Shown here: in pieces, positions 26,630-37,487 of the stretch | Layout: the number at the start of each line of letters is the position of its first letter | How positions within the stretch are numbered: the first letter of the stretch is position 1 | NCBI GenBank assembly: GCA_028713555.1 | Contig: JAQTOA010000002.1 | Location: forward strand, 186,001-250,000 | Source of the DNA: Sterolibacterium sp. | GTDB lineage: Bacteria > Pseudomonadota > Gammaproteobacteria > Burkholderiales > Rhodocyclaceae | Reading direction: 5' to 3' | Length of the DNA stretch: 64,000 nt | Notes under the pieces: model-generated | The model's input: only the letters and a program-made list of their open reading frames with translations | Databases searched by the model: none | What the model was told of the DNA's origin: nothing | Program-made: the position numbers and the translations under genes

Positions 26630-27172
26630 CTATTCGGCAGCTATCCGCCGGGCGCCATTGAAGCGCTTGCCCCAATAGCTTCCGCGCATGTCCTCGACAC
26701 GGACTTCACCACCGCTGGCCGGGGCATGCACGAAGAGGTGGTCGCCGAGATAAATACCCACATGAGAGAAAGTGCGGCGCATGGTGTTGAAGAACACTAG
26801 ATCGCCCGGTTGGAGTTCATCCTTTTTCACTGCTTCACCGGTCTTGCTCATTGCCCGCGCATTGTGCGGCAGGATCAGCCCAAGTCCCTCGCGAAAGACG
26901 TGGCTGACAAAGCCGCTGCAATCGAAACCGGTTTCCGGTGATGTGCCGCCGCGTCGATAGCGGATGCCGACCAACTCAAGTGCCCCGCTAACGGCCTCAT
27001 TGGCGTTGATGCTGGCACGTTCCAACAGCGAAGTGGCTTCCTTGAGCTGAATGTCCAGCGTCTGCGCGACGTGAGCGGAAGGCTCATCCGCGCAGGCTGG
27101 ACCGGAGATCTGGCAGAGCAAGCTGGCAAGCAACAGCGCGCCAGCGCGGCTTAGAGGGGATTGGGAAAACAT
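26630..27172 (-). CDS. NlpC/P60 family peptidoglycan endopeptidase, exported
   Basis: The 180-residue product has an N-terminal signal sequence (MFSQSPLSRAGALLLASLLC...ACA) and a C-terminal NlpC/P60 domain with the catalytic cysteine in GFDCSGFVSHVFR, the histidine in FSHVGIYLG and the third polar residue in FVHAPASGG. Such hydrolases cut the D-Glu-mDAP bond in stem peptides. The later ATG (27172) is preferred over 27199 because it starts at the signal peptide. It is convergent with the patatin gene and divergent from acuI, sharing about 130 bp of upstream DNA. Confidence 0.9.
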   Translation of the reverse strand: MFSQSPLSRAGALLLASLLCQISGPACADEPSAHVAQTLDIQLKEATSLLERASINANEAVSGALELVGIRYRRGGTSPETGFDCSGFVSHVFREGLGLILPHNARAMSKTGEAVKKDELQPGDLVFFNTMRRTFSHVGIYLGDHLFVHAPASGGEVRVEDMRGSYWGKRFNGARRIAAE

Positions 27173-27247
27173 GGGTAGCGCACTATAACCGCCACCCAAC
27201 TTGGTGTAAACCCCTCTTCGTTCAGCTTTTTGTCAGTTTTGCCTGCG

Positions 27248-27253
27248 TATAAT
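27248..27253 (+). promoter_or_regulatory. Putative -10 box for acuI
   Basis: A perfect TATAAT lies 54 bases before the acuI start in an otherwise GC-rich area. No good -35 stands at 16-18 bp, so the box is suggestive only. Confidence 0.35.
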
Positions 27254-27306
27254 CAGTCGGCATTTGTTCACCAGAACAGTGTTGATTCGTCATAAAGGGG
27301 TGCTGC

Positions 27307-28311
27307 GTGAACTTCAAGGCTTACCTGATCAACCAGGAAGATGGCAGGGTGGTTAGCCGTTTTGCTGACATGAACGAGGATCAACTCGATCCGGGCGAGG
27401 TAACGATCCGGGTTGTCTATTCCAGCGTTAACTACAAGGACGCCTTGGCTGTGACCGGCGCCGGCAAGATCATCCGGCGTTTTCCCTGCATCGGTGGCAT
27501 CGATCTCGCCGGCACAGTGACCGGCAGTCGCGATCCGCGCTTTGGCAAGGGTGACGCAGTGCTCGCCACCAGCTACGACATCGGCGTCGCCCATCATGGC
27601 GGCTATGCCGAAACCGCGCGGTTGCCGGCGGACTGGGTGGTGAAGCTGCCGGCTGGCATGAGCCTGAAGGAAGCGATGGCGCACGGCACTGCCGGCTTTA
27701 CCGCGGGCCTGGCTGTGATACGCATGGAAACCAACGGACTCAGGCCCGGCAACGGGCCGGTGATTGTCAGTGGTGCAACCGGTGGCGTCGGCAGTATCGC
27801 CATCCAGATTTTGACCAAGCTAAACTATAAAGTGACCGCATTGACGGGCAAAGCCGAGCAAAGCAACTATCTCAAGGAGATCGGCGCCAGCGAAGTGATG
27901 CTGCGTTCCTCGCTCGACCTGACCAAGATCAAATCCTTAGACCGCACCACTTGGGCCGGCGCGATAGACAATCTGGGCGGCGAAGTGCTGGCCTGGATGG
28001 CCAGCACCATGCAGATCAGCGGCACCTTAGCGAGCATTGGACTAGCCGCCAGCCATACGCTGAATACCACGGTGATGCCATTCATCCTACGCGGTGTAAG
28101 CCTCTTGGGCGTCGATTCTGTGAACTGCCCAATGCCGCAACGTGCCGAGGTCTGGCGGCGCCTTGCCAGCGACATGCGCCCGCAGCATCTGGAGCAGATG
28201 ACGCGCACAATTGCCTTTGACCAGTTGCCAGACGTATTCGATGATTTCATCAAGGGCCGTGCCAAAGGCCGCGTCGTTGTCGCCATCGGGGAGCTTGAAT
28301 CACAAAGATAA
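27307..28311 (+). CDS. acuI: Acrylyl-CoA reductase AcuI/YhdH (zinc-free MDR family)
   Basis: AcuI reduces acrylyl-CoA to propionyl-CoA with NADPH. The 334-residue protein has the MDR-family N-terminus (VVYSSVNYKDALAVTGAGKI), the segment PCIGGIDLAGTVTGS, the nucleotide-binding VSGATGGVGSIAIQIL and a C-terminal FDQLPDVFDDFIKGRAKGR. The cysteine ligands of zinc-dependent dehydrogenases are absent, as expected. The start is GTG with AAGGGG upstream. It is followed after 10 bp by prpE, whose product makes propionyl-CoA, so the pair points to acrylate, 3-hydroxypropionate or propionate metabolism. Confidence 0.9.
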   Translation: MNFKAYLINQEDGRVVSRFADMNEDQLDPGEVTIRVVYSSVNYKDALAVTGAGKIIRRFPCIGGIDLAGTVTGSRDPRFGKGDAVLATSYDIGVAHHGGYAETARLPADWVVKLPAGMSLKEAMAHGTAGFTAGLAVIRMETNGLRPGNGPVIVSGATGGVGSIAIQILTKLNYKVTALTGKAEQSNYLKEIGASEVMLRSSLDLTKIKSLDRTTWAGAIDNLGGEVLAWMASTMQISGTLASIGLAASHTLNTTVMPFILRGVSLLGVDSVNCPMPQRAEVWRRLASDMRPQHLEQMTRTIAFDQLPDVFDDFIKGRAKGRVVVAIGELESQR

Positions 28312-28321
28312 TGGAGGAGAC

Positions 28322-30217
28322 ATGAGCACTTATCAGGATTTCTACCAGCGTTCAATCAAGCAGCCGGACATTTTTTGGGCGGAGGAAGCCAAACTTATTG
28401 ATTGGCACAAGCCGCCGCAACAGATCCTTGACTTCTCACGCCCCCCCTTCGCCAAGTGGTTTGTCGGTGGCGAGACCAATCTTTGCTACAATGCCGTCGA
28501 TCGCCACGCCACGACGCGCCCCGATGCGCGCGCCTTGATCTATCTATCCAGCGAGACCAACGAAGAGAAGATCTACAGCTATGCCGAGTTGAAGCGCGAA
28601 GTGATGCGCATGGCGGCGGTCATGCAGAATCTCGGCGTCAAGCGCGGCGACCGCGTGTTGATCTATATGCCAATGATCGCCGAGGCGGCTTTCGCCATGC
28701 TGGCCTGTGCGCGCATCGGCGCCGTGCATTCGGTGGTCTTCGGCGGCTTTGCCGCAGCCTCGCTGGCGACGCGCATCGACGACGCCAAGCCGGTACTGAT
28801 GGTCACCGCCGATGCCGGCATGCGCGGCGCCAAGGCGGTTCCTTACAAGCACCTGGTGGATGAATCCTGCAAGCTGGCCAAGTTTCCGCCAGCCAAGGTG
28901 CTGATCGTCGATCGCGGCATCGACCGGGGCTTTCCCAAAGTCGTCGGGCGCGATGTCGATTACGCCGCCCTGCGCGCCCAGCACATGAATGCCGAGGTGC
29001 CGGTGGTCTGGCTGGAGAGCAACGAGCCCTCCTACATCCTGTACACCTCCGGCACCACCGGCAAACCCAAGGGCGTGCAGCGCGATGTCGGCGGCTACGC
29101 AGTGGCGCTGGCTTCGAGCATGAAGCACATCTATTGCGGCAAGGTTGGCGAGACGATGTTCACCACTTCCGACATTGGCTGGGTAGTCGGCCATTCCTAC
29201 ATCGTCTATGGGCCGTTGATCGCCGGCATGAGCAGCGTCATGTACGAAGGCACGCCGATCCGTCCCGACGCCGGCATCTGGTGGAAAATTGTTCAGGACT
29301 ACCAGGCGACCGTGATGTTCTCGGCGCCGACGGCGATCCGCGTCCTGAAAAAACAGGACCCGGCCTTCCTGAAAAAATACGACATCTCCAGCCTGCGCCA
29401 CCTCTTCCTTGCTGGCGAGCCTCTCGACGAAACGACACATCAGTGGATCAGCAACGCGCTCGGTTTGCCGGTGATCGACCATTACTGGCAAACGGAGAGC
29501 GGCTGGCCCATGCTCTCTTCCGCACCGGGGGTAGAAGAGACGCCGATCAAGTTCGGCTCGCCCTCCTTCGCCATGTACGGCTACGACCTGCGTCTGTTCC
29601 GTGAGGACGGCTCCGAGGCTGGCGCCGACGAGAAAGCCGTGGTTGCCGTCGTGCCGCCGTTGCCGCCGGGCTGCTTGTCCACGGTATGGGGAGACGACGC
29701 ACGATTCGTGTCCACCTATTTCACCCTGTTCAAGACGCCGCAAGTGTATTCCTCCTTCGACTGGGGCATTCGCGACAAAGACGGCTATTACTTCATTCTC
29801 GGCCGCACCGACGACGTCATCAACGTCGCCGGCCATCGCCTTGGCACTCGCGAAATAGAAGAGGCGGTACAGGCGCATTCGGCCATCGCCGAGGTGGCAG
29901 TAGTTGGTGTTGCCGACCAGATCAAGGGACAGATGCCGATGGCCTTCGCGGTGGTCAAGGACGCGGCGCTGACGGCGACGCCTGAACTGCGCGCGGCATT
30001 GGAGAAAGAAGTGATGGCCAAGGTAGATGGCCTGCTCGGTGCCATCGCGCGGCCTGGGCGTGTCCATTTCCTCACCGGACTGCCCAAGACACGCTCGGGC
30101 AAGATGCTGCGCCGCTCAATCCAGGCGCTCGCCGAAGGCCGCGATCCAGGCGATCTCACCACCATCGACGACGCAAGTACGCTGGAGCAGATACGCCAGG
30201 CAGTGGCAGCAAAGTAA
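28322..30217 (+). CDS. prpE: Propionate--CoA ligase (acyl-CoA synthetase)
   Basis: The 631-residue enzyme is an ANL-superfamily adenylating synthetase. It has the N-terminal cap DFYQRSIKQPDIFWAEEAKL, the AMP motif YTSGTTGKPKGVQRDVGG (from about residue 241), HYWQTESGWPM, and the hinge and C-terminal segment ILGRTDDVINVAGHRLGTRE with the catalytic lysine in LPKTRSGKMLRR. QRDVGGY after the P-loop and the length favour PrpE over acetyl-CoA synthetase. GGAGGAG stands three bases upstream of the ATG at 28322. It is co-transcribed with acuI. Acetate is a possible alternative substrate. Confidence 0.92.
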   Translation: MSTYQDFYQRSIKQPDIFWAEEAKLIDWHKPPQQILDFSRPPFAKWFVGGETNLCYNAVDRHATTRPDARALIYLSSETNEEKIYSYAELKREVMRMAAVMQNLGVKRGDRVLIYMPMIAEAAFAMLACARIGAVHSVVFGGFAAASLATRIDDAKPVLMVTADAGMRGAKAVPYKHLVDESCKLAKFPPAKVLIVDRGIDRGFPKVVGRDVDYAALRAQHMNAEVPVVWLESNEPSYILYTSGTTGKPKGVQRDVGGYAVALASSMKHIYCGKVGETMFTTSDIGWVVGHSYIVYGPLIAGMSSVMYEGTPIRPDAGIWWKIVQDYQATVMFSAPTAIRVLKKQDPAFLKKYDISSLRHLFLAGEPLDETTHQWISNALGLPVIDHYWQTESGWPMLSSAPGVEETPIKFGSPSFAMYGYDLRLFREDGSEAGADEKAVVAVVPPLPPGCLSTVWGDDARFVSTYFTLFKTPQVYSSFDWGIRDKDGYYFILGRTDDVINVAGHRLGTREIEEAVQAHSAIAEVAVVGVADQIKGQMPMAFAVVKDAALTATPELRAALEKEVMAKVDGLLGAIARPGRVHFLTGLPKTRSGKMLRRSIQALAEGRDPGDLTTIDDASTLEQIRQAVAAK

Positions 30218-30265
30218 CTATCACCATGCGCATGCCACTGTTTTCGGTTACAATTCGCGTCCTTC

Positions 30266-30342
30266 AGGCGCGTAGCTCAGCTGGTTAGAGCACTACCTTG
30301 ACATGGTAGGGGTCGTTGGTTCGAGTCCAATCGCGCCTACCA
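30266..30342 (+). tRNA. tRNA-Val (anticodon GAC)
   Basis: A 77-base gene with encoded CCA: acceptor AGGCGCG/CGCGCCT, D-arm GCTCAGCTGGTTAGAGC, anticodon arm CTACC-TTGACAT-GGTAG (anticodon GAC), T-arm with GTTCGAGTC. A tacaat box at about 30249 may be the promoter -10. Confidence 0.97.
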
Positions 30343-30365
30343 AATTTCCTGAGGAAATTTGGTAG
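30337..30365 (+). terminator. 13-bp hairpin overlapping the tRNA-Val 3' end
   Basis: ctaccaaatttcc (30337-30349) and ggaaatttggtag (30353-30365) form a perfect stem with a 3-base loop. The left half includes the last acceptor bases and the CCA of tRNA-Val. No U-run follows, so it is more likely a processing or fold element than a terminator; the real terminator lies just downstream. Confidence 0.55.
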
Positions 30366-30375
30366 CTCATGTCAT

Positions 30376-30403
30376 AAAAAAGCCACCGCGAGGTGGCTTT
30401 TTC
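30376..30403 (+). terminator. Rho-independent terminator after tRNA-Val
   Basis: aaaaaagccacc-gcga-ggtggcttttt forms a GC stem with an A-run upstream and a T-run downstream, a bidirectional terminator for tRNA-Val and the convergent mpl gene. Confidence 0.9.
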
Positions 30404-30442
30404 GTTTTTCTAATTGTTGTTTAAGGACCCGGCTCACCCCAT

Positions 30443-31789
30443 CTATTCGGCAAGCGCAGCCAGCAACTTCTCATGGACGCCGCCGAAACCACCATTGCTC
30501 ATCACCAGCACTTGATCATCCACCGCAGCGTTAGCGACAACAGCAGTCACTAACGCATCAAGATCATCAAACGTTCGTGCCTTTTCGCCGAGTGCCGCCA
30601 ACACTGTAGCGGCATCCCACCCAAGATTATGCGCATAACAGAACACTGCCTCGGCATCAGCCAGGCTAGCCGATAGCTGCGCTTTCATGCTGCCTAGTTT
30701 CATGGTGTTGGAACGCGGCTCCAGCACTGCAATAATCCGTTTCCCGCCCACCCGCCCGCGCAAGCCCGCGATGGTCACTGCAATCGCCGTCGGGTGATGG
30801 GCAAAATCGTCATATATCGTCACCCCACGCACAGTGCCACGCAGTTCAAGGCGTCGTTTGACTCCTTGGAAACGCGCCAAGGCCTGAAGCGCCAAACTTG
30901 CCGGCACGCCGGCATGTTGTGCCGCCGCAATGGCGGCGATGGCATTGGCGCGGTTATGGGCTCCAGGCAAAGACAAGGTCGTACGACCTATCTGCCGCCC
31001 TGCTTGGCTGACTGTAAAGCTGCCATCGGTTTCAGCTTCACCTGCTTGCCAACCATCAGCGCCATTGAACCATGTCAGTGGCGTCCAGCAACCACGTGCA
31101 AAGACACGCTTCAGGGAAACCTCGGCAGCATTCGCGACGATCAGTCCGTTACTTGGCAAGGTTCGCACCAGATGGTGAAATTGCGTCTCGATCGCTGCAA
31201 GATCAGGAAAAATGTCGGCATGATCAAACTCCAGATTGTTTAGGATAAGAGTCCGCGGCCGATAGTGAATAAATTTCGAGCGCTTGTCGCAAAAAGCTGT
31301 GTCATATTCGTCCGCTTCAATCACGAAGAAAGGCGAATCTGTCAGCCGGGCTGAAACCCCAAAATCTTGGGGCACACCACCCACCAAGAAGCTGGGGGTC
31401 AAACCGGCTTCTTCCATGATCCAAGCTAGCAGGGAGGTCGTTGTCGTCTTGCCGTGGGTACCGGCCACTCCCAATACCCATTTACCCTGCAGGATATGCT
31501 CGGCAAGCCATTGCGGACCGGAGGTGTAAGGCCGGTTCCTGGCCAGAATTTCTTCCAGTAGCGGGTTGCCGCGCGAGATGGCATTGCCCACAATAAACAA
31601 GTCGGGCTGCAAATCAATCTGGTCAGCGTCGTATCCTTCAGACAGCGAGATACCCTGTTCCTTTAGTTGCGTGCTCATGGGTGGATAGACATTGGCATCG
31701 CAACCGCTGACACGGTGGCCGGCGCTCTGTGCAAGGAGCGCGATACCGCCCATGAACGTACCGCAAATGCCGAGGATATGAATGTGCAT
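30443..31789 (-). CDS. mpl: UDP-MurNAc:L-Ala-gamma-D-Glu-meso-DAP ligase (murein tripeptide recycling)
   Basis: Mpl reattaches recycled murein tripeptide to UDP-N-acetylmuramate. The 448-residue Mur-ligase has the N-terminal UDP-binding MHIHILGICGTFMGGIALLA, the ATP loop GVAGTHGKTTTTSLLAWI, VIEADEYDTAFCDKRSKF and the C-terminal DDFAHHPTAIAVTIAGLR with LEPRSNTMKLG, all distinguishing Mpl from MurC. The ATG at 31789 puts the Rossmann motif at residue 3. It is divergent from the unknown gene at 31863. Confidence 0.95.
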   Translation of the reverse strand: MHIHILGICGTFMGGIALLAQSAGHRVSGCDANVYPPMSTQLKEQGISLSEGYDADQIDLQPDLFIVGNAISRGNPLLEEILARNRPYTSGPQWLAEHILQGKWVLGVAGTHGKTTTTSLLAWIMEEAGLTPSFLVGGVPQDFGVSARLTDSPFFVIEADEYDTAFCDKRSKFIHYRPRTLILNNLEFDHADIFPDLAAIETQFHHLVRTLPSNGLIVANAAEVSLKRVFARGCWTPLTWFNGADGWQAGEAETDGSFTVSQAGRQIGRTTLSLPGAHNRANAIAAIAAAQHAGVPASLALQALARFQGVKRRLELRGTVRGVTIYDDFAHHPTAIAVTIAGLRGRVGGKRIIAVLEPRSNTMKLGSMKAQLSASLADAEAVFCYAHNLGWDAATVLAALGEKARTFDDLDALVTAVVANAAVDDQVLVMSNGGFGGVHEKLLAALAE

Positions 31790-31862
31790 GGAGTGGAAGA
31801 ACAAGTGTGTAAAATGATCTACAAATTATAGTCGATCCCTCATACCACCTCGGCCATCCGCC

Positions 31863-32486
31863 ATGCCGCGCAAGCGACCCAGCCATCCTGGTTACTCTGA
31901 AGCCGTACGGCGCGACATTAGTAACGTGGCCGCCCGCCTGATGGCTGAGGACGGCATCTCCAGCTACGGGCTGGCCAAGCGTAAGGCGGCCAAGCAGCTC
32001 GGCATACCAGACAGCGAGGCGTTGCCCGCCAACCAGGAAATCGAGGAGGCTTTGCGCGTTTACCTGAGTCTCTATCAGGAAGAGGAGTTGCCAGAACGGT
32101 TAAAGCTGCTGCGCCAAGAAGCCTTGGTAATGATGCGCCTGCTCGAAAAATTCAGCCCTTACCTGGTTGGCCCTGCGCTTGACGGCACTGCAGTTCGCTA
32201 CGCTGAAGCAGAGATCGAACTGTTCGCCGACAGCGCTAAAGATGTTGAGATCTTCCTGTTAGATCAGGGTATAAGCTTCGAACATGCAGACATTCGGCGA
32301 AACATCCTGCCTCATGTTTCTGATCAGATGGAGGCCAGGTTCCGCGTCGATGGCAATGATACGATACTTCTATTATCGATCTATCCGCATACCCTGGAGC
32401 GCATGCGCCGGCGTAATCCGCATACTGGCCATGTTGCTGGGCGTGCAAACATTGATACTGTTGCCGCTTTGCTGGAACAAACTTGA
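31863..32486 (+). CDS. Conserved hypothetical protein
   Basis: A 207-residue soluble protein with no signal or membrane segment. The basic N-terminus (MPRKRPSHPGYSEAVRRDIS) is followed by a mainly helical first half (LMAEDGISSYGLAKRKAAKQ, an EALRVYLSLYQEEELPERLK helix), and the second half is more mixed (EAEIELFADSAKDVEIFLLD, then a segment resembling nucleotidyltransferase-like folds). The family is not firmly recognised. The stop overlaps the TTG start of the TlpA-like gene (TTGA), so the two are translationally coupled. It is divergent from mpl. Confidence 0.8.
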   Translation: MPRKRPSHPGYSEAVRRDISNVAARLMAEDGISSYGLAKRKAAKQLGIPDSEALPANQEIEEALRVYLSLYQEEELPERLKLLRQEALVMMRLLEKFSPYLVGPALDGTAVRYAEAEIELFADSAKDVEIFLLDQGISFEHADIRRNILPHVSDQMEARFRVDGNDTILLLSIYPHTLERMRRRNPHTGHVAGRANIDTVAALLEQT

Positions 32487-33061
32487 ATCCCAAAGCACGC
32501 TATGCGCTGCTCGCCGCCGCTGTGGCCATGCTCGCCGCTGTTGGGGGGATTCTTCTGGCCGATTTCGCCAAGCAATTCGATATATCCGCCACCGTTGAGC
32601 CAACAACGAGCACAGCACGATCCGTTGCTCAACTGTCAGCGCTGGCGCTGCCAGATACTAACGCAGTGACCCAACCATTGAACCAATGGCGGGGGAAGTT
32701 GCTAATAATTAACTTCTGGGCAACCTGGTGTGCGCCTTGCCGCGAAGAAATGCCCGGCTTCTCGCGACTACAGAAGAAATATGCGGCAAAGGGAATTCAA
32801 TTTGTCGGAATCGCTATTGATTCCGTTAATAAGGTTAAGGAATTCTCACTCCCAACGCCGCTGACCTATCCCCTATTGATCGCCAGTCCGCCAGTAATGC
32901 AGATCCTCGCCGGTTTAGGTAATGCAGCCGGTGGATTGCCTTTTACCGTAGTGCTCGGACGCGACGGCTCTCTACGCCAATCACGGCTGGGAATTTGGAA
33001 TGAAACCGCATTGGAGGCAACTATCCTCACCTATTTGGAAGGTCAGTCCGCTCACCCTTAG
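32483..33061 (+). CDS. TlpA-like membrane-anchored thioredoxin
   Basis: The 192-residue product has an N-terminal membrane anchor (about 6-26, ALLAAAVAMLAAVGGILLA), then a thioredoxin-fold domain with the active site NFWATWCAPCREEMPGFSRL (CxxC) and the cis-proline region GLPFTVVLGRDG. It is probably periplasmic and reduces disulfides, for example in cytochrome c maturation or metal chaperones. The start is TTG overlapping the TGA of the upstream gene, so translation is coupled. The hairpin at 33100-33123 lies 38 bp past its stop. Confidence 0.9.
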   Translation: MNPKARYALLAAAVAMLAAVGGILLADFAKQFDISATVEPTTSTARSVAQLSALALPDTNAVTQPLNQWRGKLLIINFWATWCAPCREEMPGFSRLQKKYAAKGIQFVGIAIDSVNKVKEFSLPTPLTYPLLIASPPVMQILAGLGNAAGGLPFTVVLGRDGSLRQSRLGIWNETALEATILTYLEGQSAHP

Positions 33062-33099
33062 CTTATCCGACCGTTCTAAAACTGAAGCCACAGCAACAA

Positions 33100-33123
33100 A
33101 CAAGGCAGCCGAAGCTGCCTTGT
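33100..33123. terminator. Terminator hairpin between tlpA-like gene and atpC
   Basis: acaaggcagc-cgaa-gctgccttgt is a perfect 10-bp stem. On the minus strand it is followed by TTTGTTG, so it best suits termination of the atp operon 18 bp past atpC; on the plus strand the T-run is weak. Confidence 0.7.
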
Positions 33124-33140
33124 TGGATGTTGGACATACC

Positions 33141-33566
33141 TCAATGGGAACGTCTGCGCAATTTCTGGATCGCCGATAGTTGGGCAATGGCTTCCGCCAA
33201 TTCGGCTTGGGCACGAACATAATCCATCTCAGAACTTCGGCTGGCCATGGCTTCCTCTGCTCTTTTCTTCGCGTCAAGCGCTTTGGCTTCATCCAGGTCC
33301 TTGCCGCGGATTGCCGTGTCGGCGAGCACCGTCACCCGGTTAGGCTGCACTTCCAGCATCCCTCCGGCAACGAAGAACAGTTCTTCGGCATCCTGGTTGG
33401 GCAGCTTGAGGCGCACAGTGCCAGCTTTGATGCGCGTCATCAGCGGCATATGCCCCGGCAGGATCCCCAATTCACCGGCTTCGCCAGGCAGCACGACGAA
33501 CTCAGCCAAGCCGGAGTAGATCGACTCCTCTGCGCTGACAACATCAACGTGGATGGTCATTGCCAT
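33141..33566 (-). CDS. atpC: ATP synthase epsilon subunit
   Basis: The 141-residue F1 epsilon subunit has the N-terminal beta-sandwich ([36 protein letters not shown]) and a C-terminal two-helix arm ([18 protein letters not shown] onward) that inhibits ATP hydrolysis. AAGGA lies eight bases before the ATG at 33566. It is the last gene of atpIBEFHAGDC, 12 bp after atpD. Confidence 0.96.
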   Translation of the reverse strand: MAMTIHVDVVSAEESIYSGLAEFVVLPGEAGELGILPGHMPLMTRIKAGTVRLKLPNQDAEELFFVAGGMLEVQPNRVTVLADTAIRGKDLDEAKALDAKKRAEEAMASRSSEMDYVRAQAELAEAIAQLSAIQKLRRRSH

Positions 33567-33578
33567 TTGCTGGATTCC

Positions 33579-34985
<1,407 letters not shown>

Positions 34986-35037
34986 TTAGAAAACCAATGT
35001 TAAAAATTCGTTTAACTGCTGTCCTGGATGCAACGCC

Positions 35038-35907
35038 TTAAACAGCCGCCGCACCGCCGACAATCTCGGCGATTTCCTTGGTGATCGCCGCCTGGCGGGT
35101 CTTGTTGTAGATCAACTGTAAATCTTTGATGACAGTGCCCGCATTATCCGAGGCTGCCTTCATTGCCACCATGCGCGCCGATTGCTCCGACGCCATGTTC
35201 TCTGCTACTGACTGATATACCAGCGCCTCGACGTAGCGCACCAGCAGTTCATCGACCACCGCCTTCGAGTCGGGCTCGTAAAGATAATCCCAACTGTGCG
35301 CTTGCTCGTCCTGCAATTGTTCTCCGGATAATGGCAGCAGTTGCTCCAAGACCGGCTCCTGCTTCATGGTATTCACAAAGCGGGTGTAAGCAATAAACAC
35401 CACATCCAGTTCGCCGGCCGAGAAAGCATCGAGCAACACTTTGACCGGGCCGATCAGCTTTTCGAGATGCGGGGTGTCGCCCAAGCCGGTCACCTTGGAC
35501 ACCACGTTGGCGCCAAGCCGCTGCATGAACCCCAACCCCTTGTTGCCGACGCAGCCCACGCTGACATTCTTTACGCCAGCAGCATCCCAATCCTTGATAC
35601 GGCCCAGCGCCAGCCTCAACACGTTGGTATTGAGGCCACCGCACAGACCCTTGTCGGTAGTGATGACAATCAGCCCGGCGTTGGCCACCTTGTCATTCTT
35701 TACCAGAAAGGGGTGCTTGTATTCGGAATTGGCGCGCGACAGGTTCGCGGCAATGCGACGAATCTTGTCGCCATACGGGCGCGCAGCTTTCATGCGCTCC
35801 TGTGCCTTGCGCATTTTCGAGGCCGCAACCATTTCCATAGCCTTGGTGATCTTGCGCGTGTTTTGCACGCTCAGGATCTTGGTGCGTATTTCCTTACCGC
35901 TCGCCAT
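35038..35907 (-). CDS. atpG: ATP synthase gamma subunit (central stalk)
   Basis: The 289-residue rotor shaft has the conserved N-terminal coiled coil ([28 protein letters not shown] region), the central Rossmann-like part with [15 protein letters not shown], and the C-terminal helix [20 protein letters not shown]...[20 protein letters not shown]. It is complete and lies 22 bp after atpA. A 73-bp gap with no feature separates it from atpD. Confidence 0.97.
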   Translation of the reverse strand: MASGKEIRTKILSVQNTRKITKAMEMVAASKMRKAQERMKAARPYGDKIRRIAANLSRANSEYKHPFLVKNDKVANAGLIVITTDKGLCGGLNTNVLRLALGRIKDWDAAGVKNVSVGCVGNKGLGFMQRLGANVVSKVTGLGDTPHLEKLIGPVKVLLDAFSAGELDVVFIAYTRFVNTMKQEPVLEQLLPLSGEQLQDEQAHSWDYLYEPDSKAVVDELLVRYVEALVYQSVAENMASEQSARMVAMKAASDNAGTVIKDLQLIYNKTRQAAITKEIAEIVGGAAAV

Positions 35908-35929
35908 ATTCTGCTCCGTTCGCCAGGTT

Positions 35930-37468
35930 TCAGGCCCAGGTCTTCTTGAAGGCTTCGATTGCTGCTACCAAAGCTTTCTCGCTGTCTGCATCCAGGTCCT
36001 TGGAGGTTTCGATCTTGTCCAGCAAAGCGGCATAGGATTGCTTGAGGTAACCCATCAGGCCAGCTTCAAAAGACAAAGCGCGGTTGACCTCGATGTCGTC
36101 GTAATAGCCCTTGTTAACCGTGAGCAGGGTCACGGCCATTTCCGACACTTTCATTGGCGAATACTGTGCCTGCTTCATCAACTCCGTCACCAGGCGACCG
36201 CGCTCAAGTTGCTTGCGCGTTGTTTCATCCAGGTCGGAAGCAAACTGGGCAAAAGCGGCCAGTTCACGGTACTGAGCAAGCGCCATACGCACACCGCCGC
36301 CAAGCTTCTTGATGACCTTGCATTGGGCCGCACCGCCAACGCGCGACACCGAGATACCGGCGTTGATGGCCGGTCGGATGCCCGCATTGAACAAGTCGGT
36401 TTCAAGAAAGATCTGGCCGTCGGTAATCGAAATCACATTGGTCGGAACGAAGGCTGTCACGTCGCCGGCCTGCGTCTCGATAATCGGCAAGGCCGTGAGC
36501 GAACCCGTCTTGCCCTTGACTTCGCCATTGGTGAACTTTTCCACCCAGGCCTCGGACACGCGCGCGGCGCGCTCAAGTAAGCGACTGTGCAGATAGAATA
36601 CATCGCCCGGATAAGCCTCGCGTCCGGGTGGACGGCGCAGCAGCAGCGATACCTGGCGGTAGGCCCAGGCTTGCTTGGTCAAGTCGTCATAAATGATCAG
36701 GGCATCCATGCCGCGATCGCGGAAGTACTCGCCCATGGAACAGCCGGAATAGGGGGCAAGATATTGCATAGCGGCCGACTCCGAAGCGGTTGCGGCAACG
36801 ATGATGGTGTATTCCATCGCGCCGGCTTCGGTCAGCTTGCGCACCACGTTGGCGACAGTCGAGGCTTTTTGCCCGATCGCCACGTAGATGCAGAACATGT
36901 TCTCGCCTTTTTGGTTGATGATTGCGTCAACCGCAACTGCCGTCTTGCCGGTCTGGCGGTCGCCAATGATCAACTCCCGCTGGCCGCGGCCGATCGGCAC
37001 CATGGCGTCGATGGACTTCAGGCCGGTCTGCAAGGGTTGCGACACCGACTTGCGCCAAATCACGCCCGGCGCCACTTTTTCAATATTGTCGCTAAGCTTG
37101 GCGCCAATCGGGCCCTTGCCGTCGATCGGCTCGCCCAGCGCATTGACCACTCGGCCCAGCAGTTCTTTGCCGATCGGAACTTCAAGAATGCGCCCGGTGC
37201 ATTTGACCATGTCGCCTTCGGTGATATGTTCGTATTCCCCCATGATGACGGCGCCCACCGAGTCGCGCTCGAGGTTCAGGGCCAGGCCAAAGGTATTGCC
37301 GGGAAACTCCAGCATCTCGCCCTGCATCACGTCAGCCAGACCATGCACCCGACAAATACCATCGGAAACCGATACTACGGTGCCCTCGGTACGGGATGTC
37401 GCGGCAAGATCCAGTTTCTGGATCCGGCTCTTGATCAGGTCGCTGATTTCGGAAGGATTGAGGTTCAT
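35930..37468 (-). CDS. atpA: ATP synthase alpha subunit
   Basis: The 512-residue regulatory subunit has Walker [16 protein letters not shown], the arginine-finger region and the signature [17 protein letters not shown]. The N-terminal [18 protein letters not shown] binds delta. It starts 19 bp after atpH. The length is typical for betaproteobacteria (about 512). Confidence 0.97.
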   Translation of the reverse strand: MNLNPSEISDLIKSRIQKLDLAATSRTEGTVVSVSDGICRVHGLADVMQGEMLEFPGNTFGLALNLERDSVGAVIMGEYEHITEGDMVKCTGRILEVPIGKELLGRVVNALGEPIDGKGPIGAKLSDNIEKVAPGVIWRKSVSQPLQTGLKSIDAMVPIGRGQRELIIGDRQTGKTAVAVDAIINQKGENMFCIYVAIGQKASTVANVVRKLTEAGAMEYTIIVAATASESAAMQYLAPYSGCSMGEYFRDRGMDALIIYDDLTKQAWAYRQVSLLLRRPPGREAYPGDVFYLHSRLLERAARVSEAWVEKFTNGEVKGKTGSLTALPIIETQAGDVTAFVPTNVISITDGQIFLETDLFNAGIRPAINAGISVSRVGGAAQCKVIKKLGGGVRMALAQYRELAAFAQFASDLDETTRKQLERGRLVTELMKQAQYSPMKVSEMAVTLLTVNKGYYDDIEVNRALSFEAGLMGYLKQSYAALLDKIETSKDLDADSEKALVAAIEAFKKTWA

Positions 37469-37487
37469 TTAAAAACTCCTAATTCTG

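Noticed and set aside
27225..27253. Full sigma-70 promoter with -35 ttgtca
   Set aside because: The spacer to TATAAT would be only 12 bp, too short; only the -10 is listed, at low confidence.
28544..30067. 507-codon open frame opposite prpE
   Set aside because: Antisense to a well-conserved enzyme, His/Gln/Arg-rich and without domain features.
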